Source: Thioclava sp. GXIMD4216
GTDB taxonomy: Bacteria > Pseudomonadota > Alphaproteobacteria > Rhodobacterales > Rhodobacteraceae
Direction: 5' to 3'
DNA: 64,000 nt
Assembly (NCBI RefSeq): GCF_037949285.1
Contig: NZ_CP149926.1
Location: 1,281,501-1,345,500, forward strand
Shown here piece after piece: positions 32,516-42,213 of this stretch; the stretch's first letter is position 1; each line of letters begins with the position of its first letter. A model generated the notes under the pieces. That model was not told the DNA's origin. It ran no database searches and worked only from the letters and a program-made list of their open reading frames with translations. The position numbers and the translations under genes are program-made.

Positions 32516-32926
32516 ATGGCCAATTTGATTTTGTTGCATAAACCGAATTCTGTGTATGATGATCGGATTGAGGAAATCTACGACTTTCCAAAAACTTATC
32601 TAAAAACAATGAAGCAAGGTGTCGGGCAGGGTTTTATTTACTATGAGCCGTTATCTGCAGGCCAAAGAGGTTATTTCGCGCTGGGGGAGATATGGGATAT
32701 TGTTTCACATCCCGAAAAAGCGGATCGGTTTATTGCGCATATTAAAGCGAACAGTTTGCGTATGTTTTCCCGACCAGTGCCACGTTTGCTGGGAGGGAAG
32801 CCGCTGGAATCTGCGCTTGCGGGACCTGATGGTCGTCCGAAAATGGGCGGGGCCGTTCAGCGGGCGGTCAGAGCCATTCCTGCCGATGAGTTTCGGAAAA
32901 TAGTGGATTTGGGAAAGCCGGTGTGA
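32516..32926 (+). CDS. Probable truncated protein resembling the N-terminal domain of HNH endonuclease family proteins
   Basis: The 136-residue product starts MANLILLHKPNSVYDD and contains YDFPKTYLKTMKQGVGQGFIYYEP, RGYFALGEIWDIV, SRPVPRLLGGKPLESALAG and PDGRPKMGGAVQRAVRAIPADEFRKIV. From memory this pattern is the N-terminal EVE-like domain of a group of HNH endonucleases; the C-terminal nuclease is absent and the next gene begins 80 bases on. GGGAG is 9 nt before the ATG; upstream ATGs (32339, 32489) have weaker support. The gene is much more AT-rich than its neighbours and lies beside a tRNA array, so it may be a transferred remnant. Confidence 0.55.
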   Translation: MANLILLHKPNSVYDDRIEEIYDFPKTYLKTMKQGVGQGFIYYEPLSAGQRGYFALGEIWDIVSHPEKADRFIAHIKANSLRMFSRPVPRLLGGKPLESALAGPDGRPKMGGAVQRAVRAIPADEFRKIVDLGKPV

Positions 32927-33006
32927 AACCGGCGACGGAACTCAAGCGCAACTTGCGGGTTAGCACCGTGAACCGCGCTTGACGCGCTTTGCATGGAGGA
33001 AATGCG

Positions 33007-33204
33007 ATGAATACCGATATGATCGAAGGCAAATGGAAAGAACTCACCGGCTCGGTCAAGGCGCAATGGGGCAAGCTGACCGATGACGAAATCGCCGAAG
33101 CCAATGGCAATCGCGAAAAGCTGGAAGGCCTGATCCAGCAGAAATATGGCAAGACGAAAGACGAGGCCAAGCACGAGGTCAACCGCTTCTTCGATAAGCT
33201 CTGA
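33007..33204 (+). CDS. CsbD family stress-response protein
   Basis: This 65-residue hydrophilic protein begins MNTDMIEGKWKELTGSVKAQWGKLTDDE and continues to YGKTKDEAKHEVNRF, the full CsbD pattern. CsbD-like proteins are induced by general stress in many bacteria; the molecular role is unknown. A GGAGG ribosome-binding site precedes the ATG. A strong shared terminator follows. Confidence 0.92.
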   Translation: MNTDMIEGKWKELTGSVKAQWGKLTDDEIAEANGNREKLEGLIQQKYGKTKDEAKHEVNRFFDKL

Positions 33205-33218
33205 GCCTTCCGCTTCTG

Positions 33219-33256
33219 AAAAAGGCGCCCACCGGATCTGGTGGGCGCCTTTTTTG
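33219..33256. terminator. Bidirectional terminator between csbD-like gene and pyc
   Basis: Arms AAAAAGGCGCCCACC and GGTGGGCGCCTTTTT around a six-base loop. Runs of T on both strands allow it to end both convergent genes. Confidence 0.92.
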
Positions 33257-36200
33257 TTATTCCAGCTCGATCAGAAGATCTTTCGCATCGATCTGCGCGC
33301 CGGGGGTGACGTGGATCGCCTTCACCACCGCGTCGCGATCCGCCGAGAGGCCCGTCTCCATTTTCATCGCTTCGATGGTCAGAAGCAGGTCGCCTTGGCT
33401 GACCGTCTGTCCGACAGAGACCGCGATCGAGGCCACGACCCCCGGCATCGGCGCACCGATATGGTTGGGGTTGCCCGCATCCGCTTTGGGGGCCGCTTTC
33501 GTTGCGGCCTTGACGCTGCGATTGGGCACGCGCACGGCGCGCGGCTGGCCGTTGAGTTCGAAGAAGACCTTCACATCGCCCTTCTCGTCGGTCTCGCTGG
33601 CCGTCTGGTAGCGGATTTCCATCGTCTTGCCGGGGTCGATTTCCACCGCAATCTCGTCGGCAGGTTCCATCCCGTAGAAAAACACCGGCGTGGGCAGCGC
33701 ACGCACCGGACCATAGGTCTCGTGGCGGCGGGCATAATCGGTGAAGACCTTCGGATACATGAGATAGGCGGCGAGATCCTCGTTATCGATCTCGGCCCCG
33801 TCCAGTTCTGCCGAAAGTTTCGCACGGGTCTCTTCCAGATCAACGGCAGGCAGGTGCAGGCCGGGACGTTCGGTCGAGGGGCGCTCGTCTTTCAGCACCT
33901 TCTTCGAGATCGCTTCCGGCCAGCCTCCGGGCGGTTGGCCCAGATTGCCGCGCAGCATATCCACCACCGAATCGGGGAAGGACATCTCGCGTTTGGGGTC
34001 GAGCACATCGGTCTTGGTCAGCCTCTGTGCCACCATCATCAGCGCCATATCGCCCACAACCTTGGATGAAGGGGTCACTTTGACGATATCGCCGAAGATC
34101 TGGTTGGCATCGGCATAGGCCTGCGCCACCTCGTGCCAGCGCTCTTCCAGCCCGAGCGAGCGGGCCTGAGCCTTGAGGTTGGTGAACTGCCCGCCGGGCA
34201 TCTCATGCAGATAGACCTCCGATGCAGGGGCCTGCATGCCCGATTCAAAGGCCGCATACTGGCCGCGCACGGCCTCCCAATAGTTCGACATGCGGCGGAT
34301 GGTTCCGATATCCAGTCCCGTGTCGCGCGGGGTATGGCGCAGAGCCTCGACGATCGAGCCAAGGCAGGGTTGCGAGGTGCCGCCCGAAAACGCATCCATC
34401 GCCGCATCGACCGCATCCACACCGGCTTCGGCGGCTGCCAGAATGGTCGCCCCCGCCACGCCCGAGGTGTCATGCGTGTGGAAATGGATCGGCAGGCCGA
34501 CCTCTTCCTTCAAGGCGCGCACCAGCATTCCGGCCTGAGTGGGCTTCAGAAGCCCCGCCATATCCTTCAGGCCCAGAACATGGGCGCCTGCGGCCTCAAG
34601 CTCTTTCGCCATGCCGACATAGTATTTCAGGTCGTATTTCGACCGCGCCGGATCCAGAAGATCGCCGGTATAGCAGATCGTGCCTTCGCAGACCTTATTC
34701 GCCTCGATCACCGCATCCATCGCGACGCGCATATTCTCGACCCAGTTGAGGCTGTCGAAGACGCGGAACACATCTACGCCCGAGGTCGCGGCCTGTTTCA
34801 CGAAGAACTGCACCACATTATCGGGGTAGTTGGTATAGCCCACACCATTCGAGGCGCGCAGCAGCATCTGCGTCATCACATTGGGCATCGCCGCGCGAAT
34901 GTCACGTAGCCGCTGCCACGGGCATTCCTGCAAGAAGCGGTAAGCCACATCGAAGGTCGCACCGCCCCAGCACTCGACCGAGAAGAGATCGCCCAGATTG
35001 GCCGCATAGACCGGTGCGGCCTTGATCATATCGATCGACCGCATCCGCGTCGCCAGCAGCGACTGGTGGCCGTCGCGCATGGTGGTGTCGGTCAGCAGCA
35101 GCTTCGTCTGCGCCTTCATCCAGTCAGCTACGGCCTGCGGGCCTTTTTCTTCCAGCAGGTTGCGCGTGCCGGGTTTCACCGTGCCGCCGAGATCGGGCAG
35201 GACAGGCGGTTTGGCATCGGCCGCAGGCTTGGCACGACCTGTCGTTTCCGGATGCCCGTTCACGGTGATATCGGCGATGTAGTTCAGGATCTTCGTGCCG
35301 CGGTCCGCGCGGGTCTTGAAGTCGAATAGATCCGGCGTGGTATCGATAAATTTCGTCGTATAGCTCATATCCAGGAAGGTCGGATGCTTGAGCAGGTTGA
35401 TGACGAAATCGATATTGGTCGACACCCCGCGCACGCGGAATTCGCGCAGCGCTCGATCCATGCGCGAGATCGCCTGTTCCGGTGTCGGCGCACGGGCCGT
35501 GACCTTGACCAGAAGGCTGTCATAATATCGGGTGATCACGCCGCCCGCATAGGCGGTGCCGCCATCCAGACGGATGCCATTACCCGTGGCCGAGCGATAG
35601 GCCTGAATGCGGCCATAATCGGGGATGAAGTTGTTCTGCGGATCTTCGGTGGTCACGCGGCATTGCATCGCATGACCCAGAAGATGCACATCCGCCTGAC
35701 TGGCGACACCGGTCGCTTCGGCCAGAGTGGCGCCTTCCGCGATGCGGATCTGGCTTTGCACGATGTCGATGCCGGTCACCTCTTCGGTGACGGTATGTTC
35801 CACCTGCACGCGCGGATTGACCTCGATGAAGTAGAACTTCTCGGTGTCCATATCCATCAGGAATTCAACGGTGCCTGCGTTCTGATAGCCCACAGCCTGA
35901 CCGATTTTCAGCGCCAGTGCACAGACCTCTTCGCGCTGCTCTGGCGAAAGATAGGGGGCAGGGGCGCGCTCGACGACCTTCTGGTTGCGGCGCTGCACGG
36001 TGCAGTCGCGTTCGTAAAGATGATAGAGATGGCCATGCGTATCGCCCAGAAGCTGCACCTCGACGTGGCGGGCGCGCAGGATCATCTTCTCCAGATAGCC
36101 CTCGCCATTGCCAAAGGCGGCCTCGGCCTCGCGGCGGCCTTCGCGGACCTTCTCCACCAGCTCCTCGGGGCCGTTGATCGGACGCATGCCGCGCCCGCCA

Positions 36201-36691
36201 CCACCCCAAGAGGCCTTCAGCATCAGCGGATAGCCGATCTCGGCGGCCTCTGCCTTGATCGCGTCGAAATCATCGCCCAGCACTTCGGTCGCGGGGATCA
36301 CCGGCACATCGGCCTTGATCGCCACACGCCGCGCCGAGGCCTTGTCGCCCAAAGCCCGCATCGTTTCGGCCTTGGGGCCGATGAAGGTGATGCCGTTCTT
36401 GGCACAGGCTTCCACGAAATCGGGGTTCTCCGACAGCAGACCGTAACCGGGATGGATCGCATCCGCACCCGAGAGCTTGGCCACGCGGATGATCTCGTCA
36501 ATCGCCAGATAGGCGCCGACGGGGCTGAGCCCCTTGCCGATCTGATAGGCTTCGTCGGCCTTGAACCGGTGCAGGCCCAGCTTGTCTTCTTCGGCATAGA
36601 CCGCAACGGTCTTCTTACCCAGTTCATTGGCGGCGCGCATCACGCGGATGGCAATCTCGCCTCGGTTGGCAACAAGGATCTTTTCGAACAT
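33257..36691 (-). CDS. pyc: Pyruvate carboxylase
   Basis: The 1144-residue enzyme carries all three parts in one chain: an N-terminal biotin carboxylase (MFEKILVANRGEIAIR, GGGGRGMR, FIEVNPRVQVEHTVTEE), the central carboxyltransferase (LLTDTTMRDGHQSLLATRMR, HFHTHDTSGVAGATI) and a C-terminal biotin carrier with EAMKMET, the biotin lysine being near residue 1110. It makes oxaloacetate from pyruvate and bicarbonate to refill the TCA cycle. Length and domain order are normal. It is a single-gene unit. Confidence 0.96.
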   Translation of the reverse strand: MFEKILVANRGEIAIRVMRAANELGKKTVAVYAEEDKLGLHRFKADEAYQIGKGLSPVGAYLAIDEIIRVAKLSGADAIHPGYGLLSENPDFVEACAKNGITFIGPKAETMRALGDKASARRVAIKADVPVIPATEVLGDDFDAIKAEAAEIGYPLMLKASWGGGGRGMRPINGPEELVEKVREGRREAEAAFGNGEGYLEKMILRARHVEVQLLGDTHGHLYHLYERDCTVQRRNQKVVERAPAPYLSPEQREEVCALALKIGQAVGYQNAGTVEFLMDMDTEKFYFIEVNPRVQVEHTVTEEVTGIDIVQSQIRIAEGATLAEATGVASQADVHLLGHAMQCRVTTEDPQNNFIPDYGRIQAYRSATGNGIRLDGGTAYAGGVITRYYDSLLVKVTARAPTPEQAISRMDRALREFRVRGVSTNIDFVINLLKHPTFLDMSYTTKFIDTTPDLFDFKTRADRGTKILNYIADITVNGHPETTGRAKPAADAKPPVLPDLGGTVKPGTRNLLEEKGPQAVADWMKAQTKLLLTDTTMRDGHQSLLATRMRSIDMIKAAPVYAANLGDLFSVECWGGATFDVAYRFLQECPWQRLRDIRAAMPNVMTQMLLRASNGVGYTNYPDNVVQFFVKQAATSGVDVFRVFDSLNWVENMRVAMDAVIEANKVCEGTICYTGDLLDPARSKYDLKYYVGMAKELEAAGAHVLGLKDMAGLLKPTQAGMLVRALKEEVGLPIHFHTHDTSGVAGATILAAAEAGVDAVDAAMDAFSGGTSQPCLGSIVEALRHTPRDTGLDIGTIRRMSNYWEAVRGQYAAFESGMQAPASEVYLHEMPGGQFTNLKAQARSLGLEERWHEVAQAYADANQIFGDIVKVTPSSKVVGDMALMMVAQRLTKTDVLDPKREMSFPDSVVDMLRGNLGQPPGGWPEAISKKVLKDERPSTERPGLHLPAVDLEETRAKLSAELDGAEIDNEDLAAYLMYPKVFTDYARRHETYGPVRALPTPVFFYGMEPADEIAVEIDPGKTMEIRYQTASETDEKGDVKVFFELNGQPRAVRVPNRSVKAATKAAPKADAGNPNHIGAPMPGVVASIAVSVGQTVSQGDLLLTIEAMKMETGLSADRDAVVKAIHVTPGAQIDAKDLLIELE

Positions 36692-36919
36692 CGAGCCATT
36701 CTCCTCCTACTCGTCCAGGCCGAAGCCTAGCGATGCCGCAGTGCAGCGCAAGTCTTCATGCTTTGAAAATATGCAAAACCGGAAAGTTTTTTTTACCAAA
36801 ACTTCGCATTTTGCCCGAACGGCCCCGCGACGTCGATTTTTGCAGCGTTCGCGACCTGCCGCGGCACACCGATCCGGCAGGCTATTGACAGATGCCCCGC
36901 TTCGGGCAAAGCAGGGCCC

Positions 36920-38368
36920 ATGACGGATTTCCGCCCGGTGGGCTATATCATTGGTCTTCTGATAACCGCGCTGGGCATTTTCATGCTGATTCCGGCGGCA
37001 CTGGACCTGTATCGCGGGGACCCCAACTGGTATGCCTTTGCCGAAAGCGCGTTTATCTGCGTGGCAAGCGGCGGACTTCTGGCAATGGCGGCGCATGACA
37101 GTCTGGGCGCGGTGCTGACCCTGCGCCAGAGTTTCGTGCTGACCAGCGGCGTCTGGCTGGCCCTGCCTGCGATGGGGGCGCTGCCCTTTATCATCGGGGC
37201 GCCGCATCTGTCGTTCACCGATGCCTATTTCGAGGCGATGTCGGGCATGACAACCACCGGCACCACCGTGATCCCCAAGCTTGATGCCTTGCCGCATTCG
37301 GCCAATCTCTGGCGGGCCATCCTGCAATGGCTGGGGGGGCTGGGGATCATCATCGTTGCCATGATCTTCCTGCCGGTGATGAAAGTGGGCGGGATGCAGT
37401 TTTTCCGGTCCGAAGGGTTCGATACGCTTGGAAAGGTGCTGCCCCGTGCCCGCGAAATCTCGCGCGCCCTGATCCGTATCTATCTCGGGCTGTCGATTCT
37501 GTGCTGTGCGGCTTTCATGATGTCGGGGATGAACCTCTATGACGCGATCCTGCATGCGCTGACCACCATCTCCACCGGCGGTTTTTCCAGCGAGGACAAA
37601 AGCTTCGGCGCCTATCTGGGGGCCCCGGAATATGTGGCCTCGGTCTTCATGCTGCTGGCGGCCATGCCCTTTATCCGCTTCGTCCAGCTTGTGCAGGGGG
37701 ATGCCCTGCCGCTCTGGCGCGATCCGCAGGTGCGCGCTTTCCTGCGCTGGCATCTTTATGCGATCGTTGCCATCGTCTTCTATCGCATGATGCGGAGCGA
37801 GGATCCGTTCTGGCCGACCCTGCGCGAGACCATCTTCAACGTGGTCTCCACCTTTACCGGCACCGGATATTCCTCGGTGGATGTCACGGCTTGGGGGCAT
37901 ATGGCCTTCGTGATCCTGATCGTAGTGGGGCTGATCGGGGGCTGCACGGCCTCGACGGGCTGTTCGGTCAAGGTGTTCCGCTACCTGATCCTGATCGAGT
38001 CGATCAAGGCGCAGGTCCGCCGCCTCTACAGCCCGCACCGCGTGACGCTGATCCGCTATGACGGGCATCCGGTGGCCGAAGATGTGGTGAACTCGGTCAT
38101 GGCGTTTTTCTCGTTTTTCATTCTCAGCTTCGGCCTGCTGATCGTGGCCTTGGCGCTGACGGGGCTGGAAACCCGCACCGCGATCACGGCGGCATGGACT
38201 GCCATTGCCAATGTCGGCCCCTGCTGGGGGCCGGAGGTCTCGGCCAATGGGTCGATCGTGAACTTCCCCGAAACCGCGAAATGGCTGATGTCCTTCGGGA
38301 TGTTCCTTGGGCGGCTCGAGCTACTTTCGGTGCTTGTGCTGTTTCTGCCGCGGTTCTGGCGCGGGTGA
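36920..38368 (+). CDS. TrkH-family potassium uptake protein
   Basis: The 482-residue membrane protein has the four-fold pore repeat of TrkH: MSGMTTTGTTV, LTTISTGGFS, VSTFTGTGYSSV and TAIANVGPCWG supply the four filter loops with their glycines. It imports K+ and usually works with the cytosolic RCK protein TrkA, which is not in this window. Its last 48 bases overlap the convergent orphan membrane gene. Confidence 0.9.
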   Translation: MTDFRPVGYIIGLLITALGIFMLIPAALDLYRGDPNWYAFAESAFICVASGGLLAMAAHDSLGAVLTLRQSFVLTSGVWLALPAMGALPFIIGAPHLSFTDAYFEAMSGMTTTGTTVIPKLDALPHSANLWRAILQWLGGLGIIIVAMIFLPVMKVGGMQFFRSEGFDTLGKVLPRAREISRALIRIYLGLSILCCAAFMMSGMNLYDAILHALTTISTGGFSSEDKSFGAYLGAPEYVASVFMLLAAMPFIRFVQLVQGDALPLWRDPQVRAFLRWHLYAIVAIVFYRMMRSEDPFWPTLRETIFNVVSTFTGTGYSSVDVTAWGHMAFVILIVVGLIGGCTASTGCSVKVFRYLILIESIKAQVRRLYSPHRVTLIRYDGHPVAEDVVNSVMAFFSFFILSFGLLIVALALTGLETRTAITAAWTAIANVGPCWGPEVSANGSIVNFPETAKWLMSFGMFLGRLELLSVLVLFLPRFWRG

Positions 38369-39061
38369 AGGCGGAATTTTTTCAAACGTCTGTCTGATCA
38401 TACACCAGCTGGCAAACAGGGCGGTGATACCGAACAGGGCCATAAACGCGTCTGCCTCGTAGCGTGGGCGCGTATATCGTTTTAAGGCGATCTCGCGCGT
38501 GTTCAGGAAGGGATGGATTTCGGGGATTGTTCCTTCGACTTTATAGCCCTGTTGCAGGAGCATTCTTCTGGCGGCATTCGGGACCACGGGCCTCTGCGAC
38601 AGGACGCCCTGTACCGTGACTGACCAATAGGCGCGCAGGGTGGTCATCTGTTGGGGGTGGGGAAGGCTGTTCCATCGCTCAAGTTCCCGCTCGTTCTTGA
38701 AGACGATAATCGCAGCGACCTGCCGGTCTGCAGCGTTGACGATTGTACCGAACACAGGTGTGATGATGCGCTTGCGTGTCACCCTGCTGCTGCGTTCTTC
38801 AACGCGGTAGGCGGCGCTTGACATGATGACTAAGGCATTAATTTCGTGAAAAATAGAGGTGTCTTCGGAAAGCTGTGCCGTGATGCTATCAAGGCGTGGC
38901 TCTGGCCGCGACAGTGCCTCGCGGGCGGTTTTTGCATAGCTGTGATGATCGTGGATTGTAGTTGGCAGGACGGCGAAGAATATGCCCACCCCGAACACAA
39001 ACATTATGACGCTGCCGATTGCCCATAGCAGCCGGACGCCTGCATTCTTCAAATAGCTCAT
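38321..39061 (-). CDS. Orphan membrane protein, unrecognised
   Basis: The 246-residue product has one strong N-terminal membrane helix (LLWAIGSVIMFVFGVGIFFAVL) and a second near residue 215 (MALFGITALFASWCMI), with a soluble domain of about 170 residues between them, predicted to be periplasmic, and a basic tail. I do not recognise the family. The start at 39061 is taken because the helix then begins about residue 8; the frame is open to 39205. Base composition looks lower in GC than its neighbours, and it overlaps trkH by 48 bases tail to tail. Confidence 0.6.
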   Translation of the reverse strand: MSYLKNAGVRLLWAIGSVIMFVFGVGIFFAVLPTTIHDHHSYAKTAREALSRPEPRLDSITAQLSEDTSIFHEINALVIMSSAAYRVEERSSRVTRKRIITPVFGTIVNAADRQVAAIIVFKNERELERWNSLPHPQQMTTLRAYWSVTVQGVLSQRPVVPNAARRMLLQQGYKVEGTIPEIHPFLNTREIALKRYTRPRYEADAFMALFGITALFASWCMIRQTFEKIPPSPAPEPRQKQHKHRK

Positions 39062-39078
39062 GAAAATCCTTGAAAAAG

Positions 39079-39106
39079 TAAGGCGCCCCGAAGGGCGCCC
39101 TTTGTC
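39079..39106 (-). terminator. Terminator after ileS
   Basis: Stem GGCGCCC/GGGCGCC with loop CGAA lies two bases after the ileS stop. On the minus strand TTACTTTTTC follows. It also separates ileS from the orphan membrane gene. Confidence 0.8.
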
Positions 39107-39107
39107 G

Positions 39108-42017
39108 TCAGCCAAGCGCATCGTTGCAGCGTTGGCAGGTATGGGGGTGCTTATGCGTGCCGACATCCGGCAGGATGCGCCAGCAGCGCTCGCATTTCTC
39201 GCCATCGGCCATCTCGAAGACCACAGCGACGCCCGTCACATCGGGCAGGCGGAAGGCTTCGGCGGGGGCCGGATCGGCGGTCAGCGTCAGGGCGGAGGTG
39301 ATGCAGAGATCCTCGAAGGGCACAGTCTTCAGTAGATCCAGCAGAGCCGCATCTTCCACATGCACAACAGGGGCTGCTTCCAGCGAGGCACCGATCACCT
39401 TCTCGCGGCGCTGCACCTCGAGGGCTGCGGTCACCGCGCGGCGGGCACGGCGGATTGCTTCCCATTTCTGGGCCAGCGCCTCGTTGCGCCACTCGGCAGG
39501 CGTCTCGGGGAAGTCTTCCAGATGGACCGAAGCCTCTGCGCCATCAAAGCGCGACAGCCAGACATCTTCCATCGTGAAGGGCAGGATCGGCGCGAGCCAT
39601 GTGGTCAGGCGGTGGAACAGGATATCCATCACCGTGCGCGCGGCACGGCGACGGATGCTATCTGCCGGATCACAGTAAAGCGCGTCCTTGCGGATATCGA
39701 AATGGAAGGCCGACAGCTCGATCGTGCAGAAGGTGAAGAGCTTCTGGAACACGGACTGGAAGTTGAAGGCGCGGTAATCGGCCTGGATTTCCGCGTCCAG
39801 CTCCGCCAGACGGTGCAGGATGAAGCGCTCGAGTTCGGGCATTTCCGAGACATCCAGGCGCTCGCTCTCGTCGAAATCCTTCAGCGCGCCGAGCATATAG
39901 CGCAGCGTGTTGCGCAGGCGGCGATAGCTATCTGCCACGCCTTTGAGGATTTTCGGGCCGATCCGCTGGTCCGCGGTGTAGTCCGATTGTGCCACCCAAA
40001 GACGCAGGATATCCGCGCCATATTCCGAGATAACCTCTTGCGGGGCCACGGTATTGCCGATGGATTTGGACATTTTCATGCCCTTCTCATCCAGCGTGAA
40101 GCCATGGGTGACCACATTGCGGTAAGGCGCGCGGCCCTTGGTGGCCGAAGCCTGCAGGAGCGAGGAATGGAACCAGCCGCGGTGCTGGTCGGTGCCTTCC
40201 AGATAGACATCCGCGATGCCATCCTTAGTGCCGTCCGCGCGGTCGCGCAGCACGAAAGCATGGGTGGACCCGCTATCGAACCACACGTCGAGCACGTCGA
40301 AGACCTGATCATAGTCCTCGGGGTTCACGATGCCGTCCAGAACGCGGGCCTTGAAGCCCTCCTCATACCAGACATCCGCGCCTTTTTCCTCGAAGGCGGC
40401 GGTGATGCGGGCGTTGACCTCTGCGTTGCGCAGCAGGAAATCCTCGGCATCGGGTTTCGCGCCCCGCTTGGTGAAGCAGGTCAGCGGCACGCCCCATGCG
40501 CGCTGGCGCGACAGAACCCAGTCGGGGCGCGTCTCGATCATCGAATGCAGGCGGTTCTTGCCGCGCTCGGGGGTGAAGGCCACCAGCTCTTCGATGGATT
40601 TCAGCGCGCGCTCGCGGATGGTATCGCCATAGGTGCCCATGCCATCGTCCATCTTCACATCGATCGCGGCAAACCATTGCGGCGTATTGCGATAGATCAG
40701 CGGCGCTTTGGAACGCCAGCTATGCGGATAGCTGTGCTTCAGTTTGCCTTTGGCCAGAAGCGCACCGGCATAGGCCAGTTGCTTGATGTTTTCCACATTG
40801 GCGGGGCCGTCCTTGCCATCATCGGCCACGATCTTCATGCCTGCAAAGAGCGGCAGATCGGCGCGATAGGACCCATCGGCCTCGATGTTATAGGTCATCT
40901 TGAGGCCGAATTTCAGGCCCAGCTGATAGTCGTCATCGCCGTGCGAGGGCGCGGTATGGACAAAGCCCGTACCGGCATCATCGGTCACATGATCGCCCGG
41001 CAGCATGGGGACATCGTAATCCCACTCGCCATTGGCGCCTTCGACACTCGCATAGGGGTGGTTGAGGATCACGCCTTCAAATTCCGAAGTCGCCACATCG
41101 CGCAGGCGCGAATAGCCCTCGACCTTGGCCGAGTTCATCACATCATCGGCCAGCTTGTCGGCCAGCACGATCAGCTCGCCCGCTTCCGCCGTGGATTTGT
41201 CCGCGGGAATATCCACACGGTAGAGGCCGTAGGACATGGAGGGACCATAGGCCACCGCGCGGTTTTGCGGGATGGTCCAAGGCGTGGTGGTCCAGATCAC
41301 GACCGAAGCACCTTCCAGCACATCGGCCTTGGGCTTGAAGCGGACCCAGATCATATGGCTGGTGTGGTCGTGATATTCGACCTCGGCCTCGGCCAGAGCG
41401 GTTTTTTCAACCGGCGACCACATCACGGGTTTCGAGCCCTGATAGAGCGTGCCATTCATCAGGAAGGTCATGAACTCTTCCGCGATGACGCGCTCGGCGT
41501 GGAAGTTCATGGTCAGGTAGGGGTCGTCCCAGTTGCCATAGACGCCGAGGCGCTTGAATTCCTCGCGCTGGATATTCACCCAGCCTTCGGCAAACTTGCG
41601 GCATTCCTGACGGAAGTCGATGACAGGCACCTCGTCCTTGTCCTTGCCCGCCTTGCGGTATTGTTCTTCGATCTTCCATTCGATCGGCAGGCCGTGGCAA
41701 TCCCAGCCCGGCACGTAACGGGCGTCATGGCCCATCATCTGATGCGAGCGGGTGATGATATCCTTGATGACCTTGTTCAGCGCGTGACCGATATGCAGGT
41801 GGCCATTGGCATAGGGAGGGCCGTCATGCAGCGTGAAAGGTGTGCGGCTGCCCGCTTTGGCCTTGTCGCGCAGGCGGTCATAGATGCCGATTTTCGCCCA
41901 GCGGTCGAGCCATTCGGGCTCGCGCATGGGCAGCCCTGCGCGCATCGGAAAGTCGGTTTCGGGCAGGAAGACGGTATCGTGGTAATCGACGGATTTGTCG
42001 GTTGTGTCGGCACACAT
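39108..42017 (-). CDS. ileS: Isoleucyl-tRNA synthetase
   Basis: The 969-residue class I synthetase has the HIGH motif in GHLHIGHALN near residue 73 and KMSKS in GMKMSKSIGN near residue 650. It ends with a zinc-finger-like C-x2-C ... C-x2-C (CERCWRILPDVG, then CQRCNDAL), as in the bacterial type that is sensitive to mupirocin. The editing domain with TTTPWTIPQNRA is intact. It charges tRNA-Ile. Most of the long open frame on the opposite strand is a codon shadow. Confidence 0.96.
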   Translation of the reverse strand: MCADTTDKSVDYHDTVFLPETDFPMRAGLPMREPEWLDRWAKIGIYDRLRDKAKAGSRTPFTLHDGPPYANGHLHIGHALNKVIKDIITRSHQMMGHDARYVPGWDCHGLPIEWKIEEQYRKAGKDKDEVPVIDFRQECRKFAEGWVNIQREEFKRLGVYGNWDDPYLTMNFHAERVIAEEFMTFLMNGTLYQGSKPVMWSPVEKTALAEAEVEYHDHTSHMIWVRFKPKADVLEGASVVIWTTTPWTIPQNRAVAYGPSMSYGLYRVDIPADKSTAEAGELIVLADKLADDVMNSAKVEGYSRLRDVATSEFEGVILNHPYASVEGANGEWDYDVPMLPGDHVTDDAGTGFVHTAPSHGDDDYQLGLKFGLKMTYNIEADGSYRADLPLFAGMKIVADDGKDGPANVENIKQLAYAGALLAKGKLKHSYPHSWRSKAPLIYRNTPQWFAAIDVKMDDGMGTYGDTIRERALKSIEELVAFTPERGKNRLHSMIETRPDWVLSRQRAWGVPLTCFTKRGAKPDAEDFLLRNAEVNARITAAFEEKGADVWYEEGFKARVLDGIVNPEDYDQVFDVLDVWFDSGSTHAFVLRDRADGTKDGIADVYLEGTDQHRGWFHSSLLQASATKGRAPYRNVVTHGFTLDEKGMKMSKSIGNTVAPQEVISEYGADILRLWVAQSDYTADQRIGPKILKGVADSYRRLRNTLRYMLGALKDFDESERLDVSEMPELERFILHRLAELDAEIQADYRAFNFQSVFQKLFTFCTIELSAFHFDIRKDALYCDPADSIRRRAARTVMDILFHRLTTWLAPILPFTMEDVWLSRFDGAEASVHLEDFPETPAEWRNEALAQKWEAIRRARRAVTAALEVQRREKVIGASLEAAPVVHVEDAALLDLLKTVPFEDLCITSALTLTADPAPAEAFRLPDVTGVAVVFEMADGEKCERCWRILPDVGTHKHPHTCQRCNDALG

Positions 42018-42085
42018 AGGGGGAACATCCTTGGAAGGGGATCGGTCGGGCGGCGGCTTGCCTGCCCGTCATTCGGTACACATCA

Positions 42086-42116
42086 CCCGGCTACCCTGAC
42101 GCGTCAGAGCGCCGGG
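42086..42116 (-). promoter_or_regulatory. Hairpin in the ileS leader
   Basis: CCCGGC (42086-42091) pairs with GCCGGG (42111-42116) and encloses the 12-base palindrome CTGACGCGTCAG. It lies about 70 bases upstream of ileS. I see no T-box core, so it may be a terminator for upstream readthrough, an operator or a leader structure. Confidence 0.4.
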
Positions 42117-42213
42117 CCGGTAATTCGCAGGATGTGGTCACGCAATGTCATGAGGGCCTTATAGGCGGGGAGGCAGGTCTGGGCAAGCGCTTGCTTGCAG
42201 GAGATGGCAGGCA

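Noticed and set aside
36692..36919. TGCAAAAC/CATTTTGC words between pyc and trkH as a TTTGCAAA-type regulator site
   Set aside because: The inverted words do not match the known TTTGCAAA site well and the half-sites are unevenly spaced.
39360..42164. 934-codon open frame on the plus strand opposite ileS
   Set aside because: It is the GC-rich codon shadow of isoleucyl-tRNA synthetase, whose motifs are intact on the minus strand. The shadow has His/Arg-rich nonsense composition and no ribosome-binding site.
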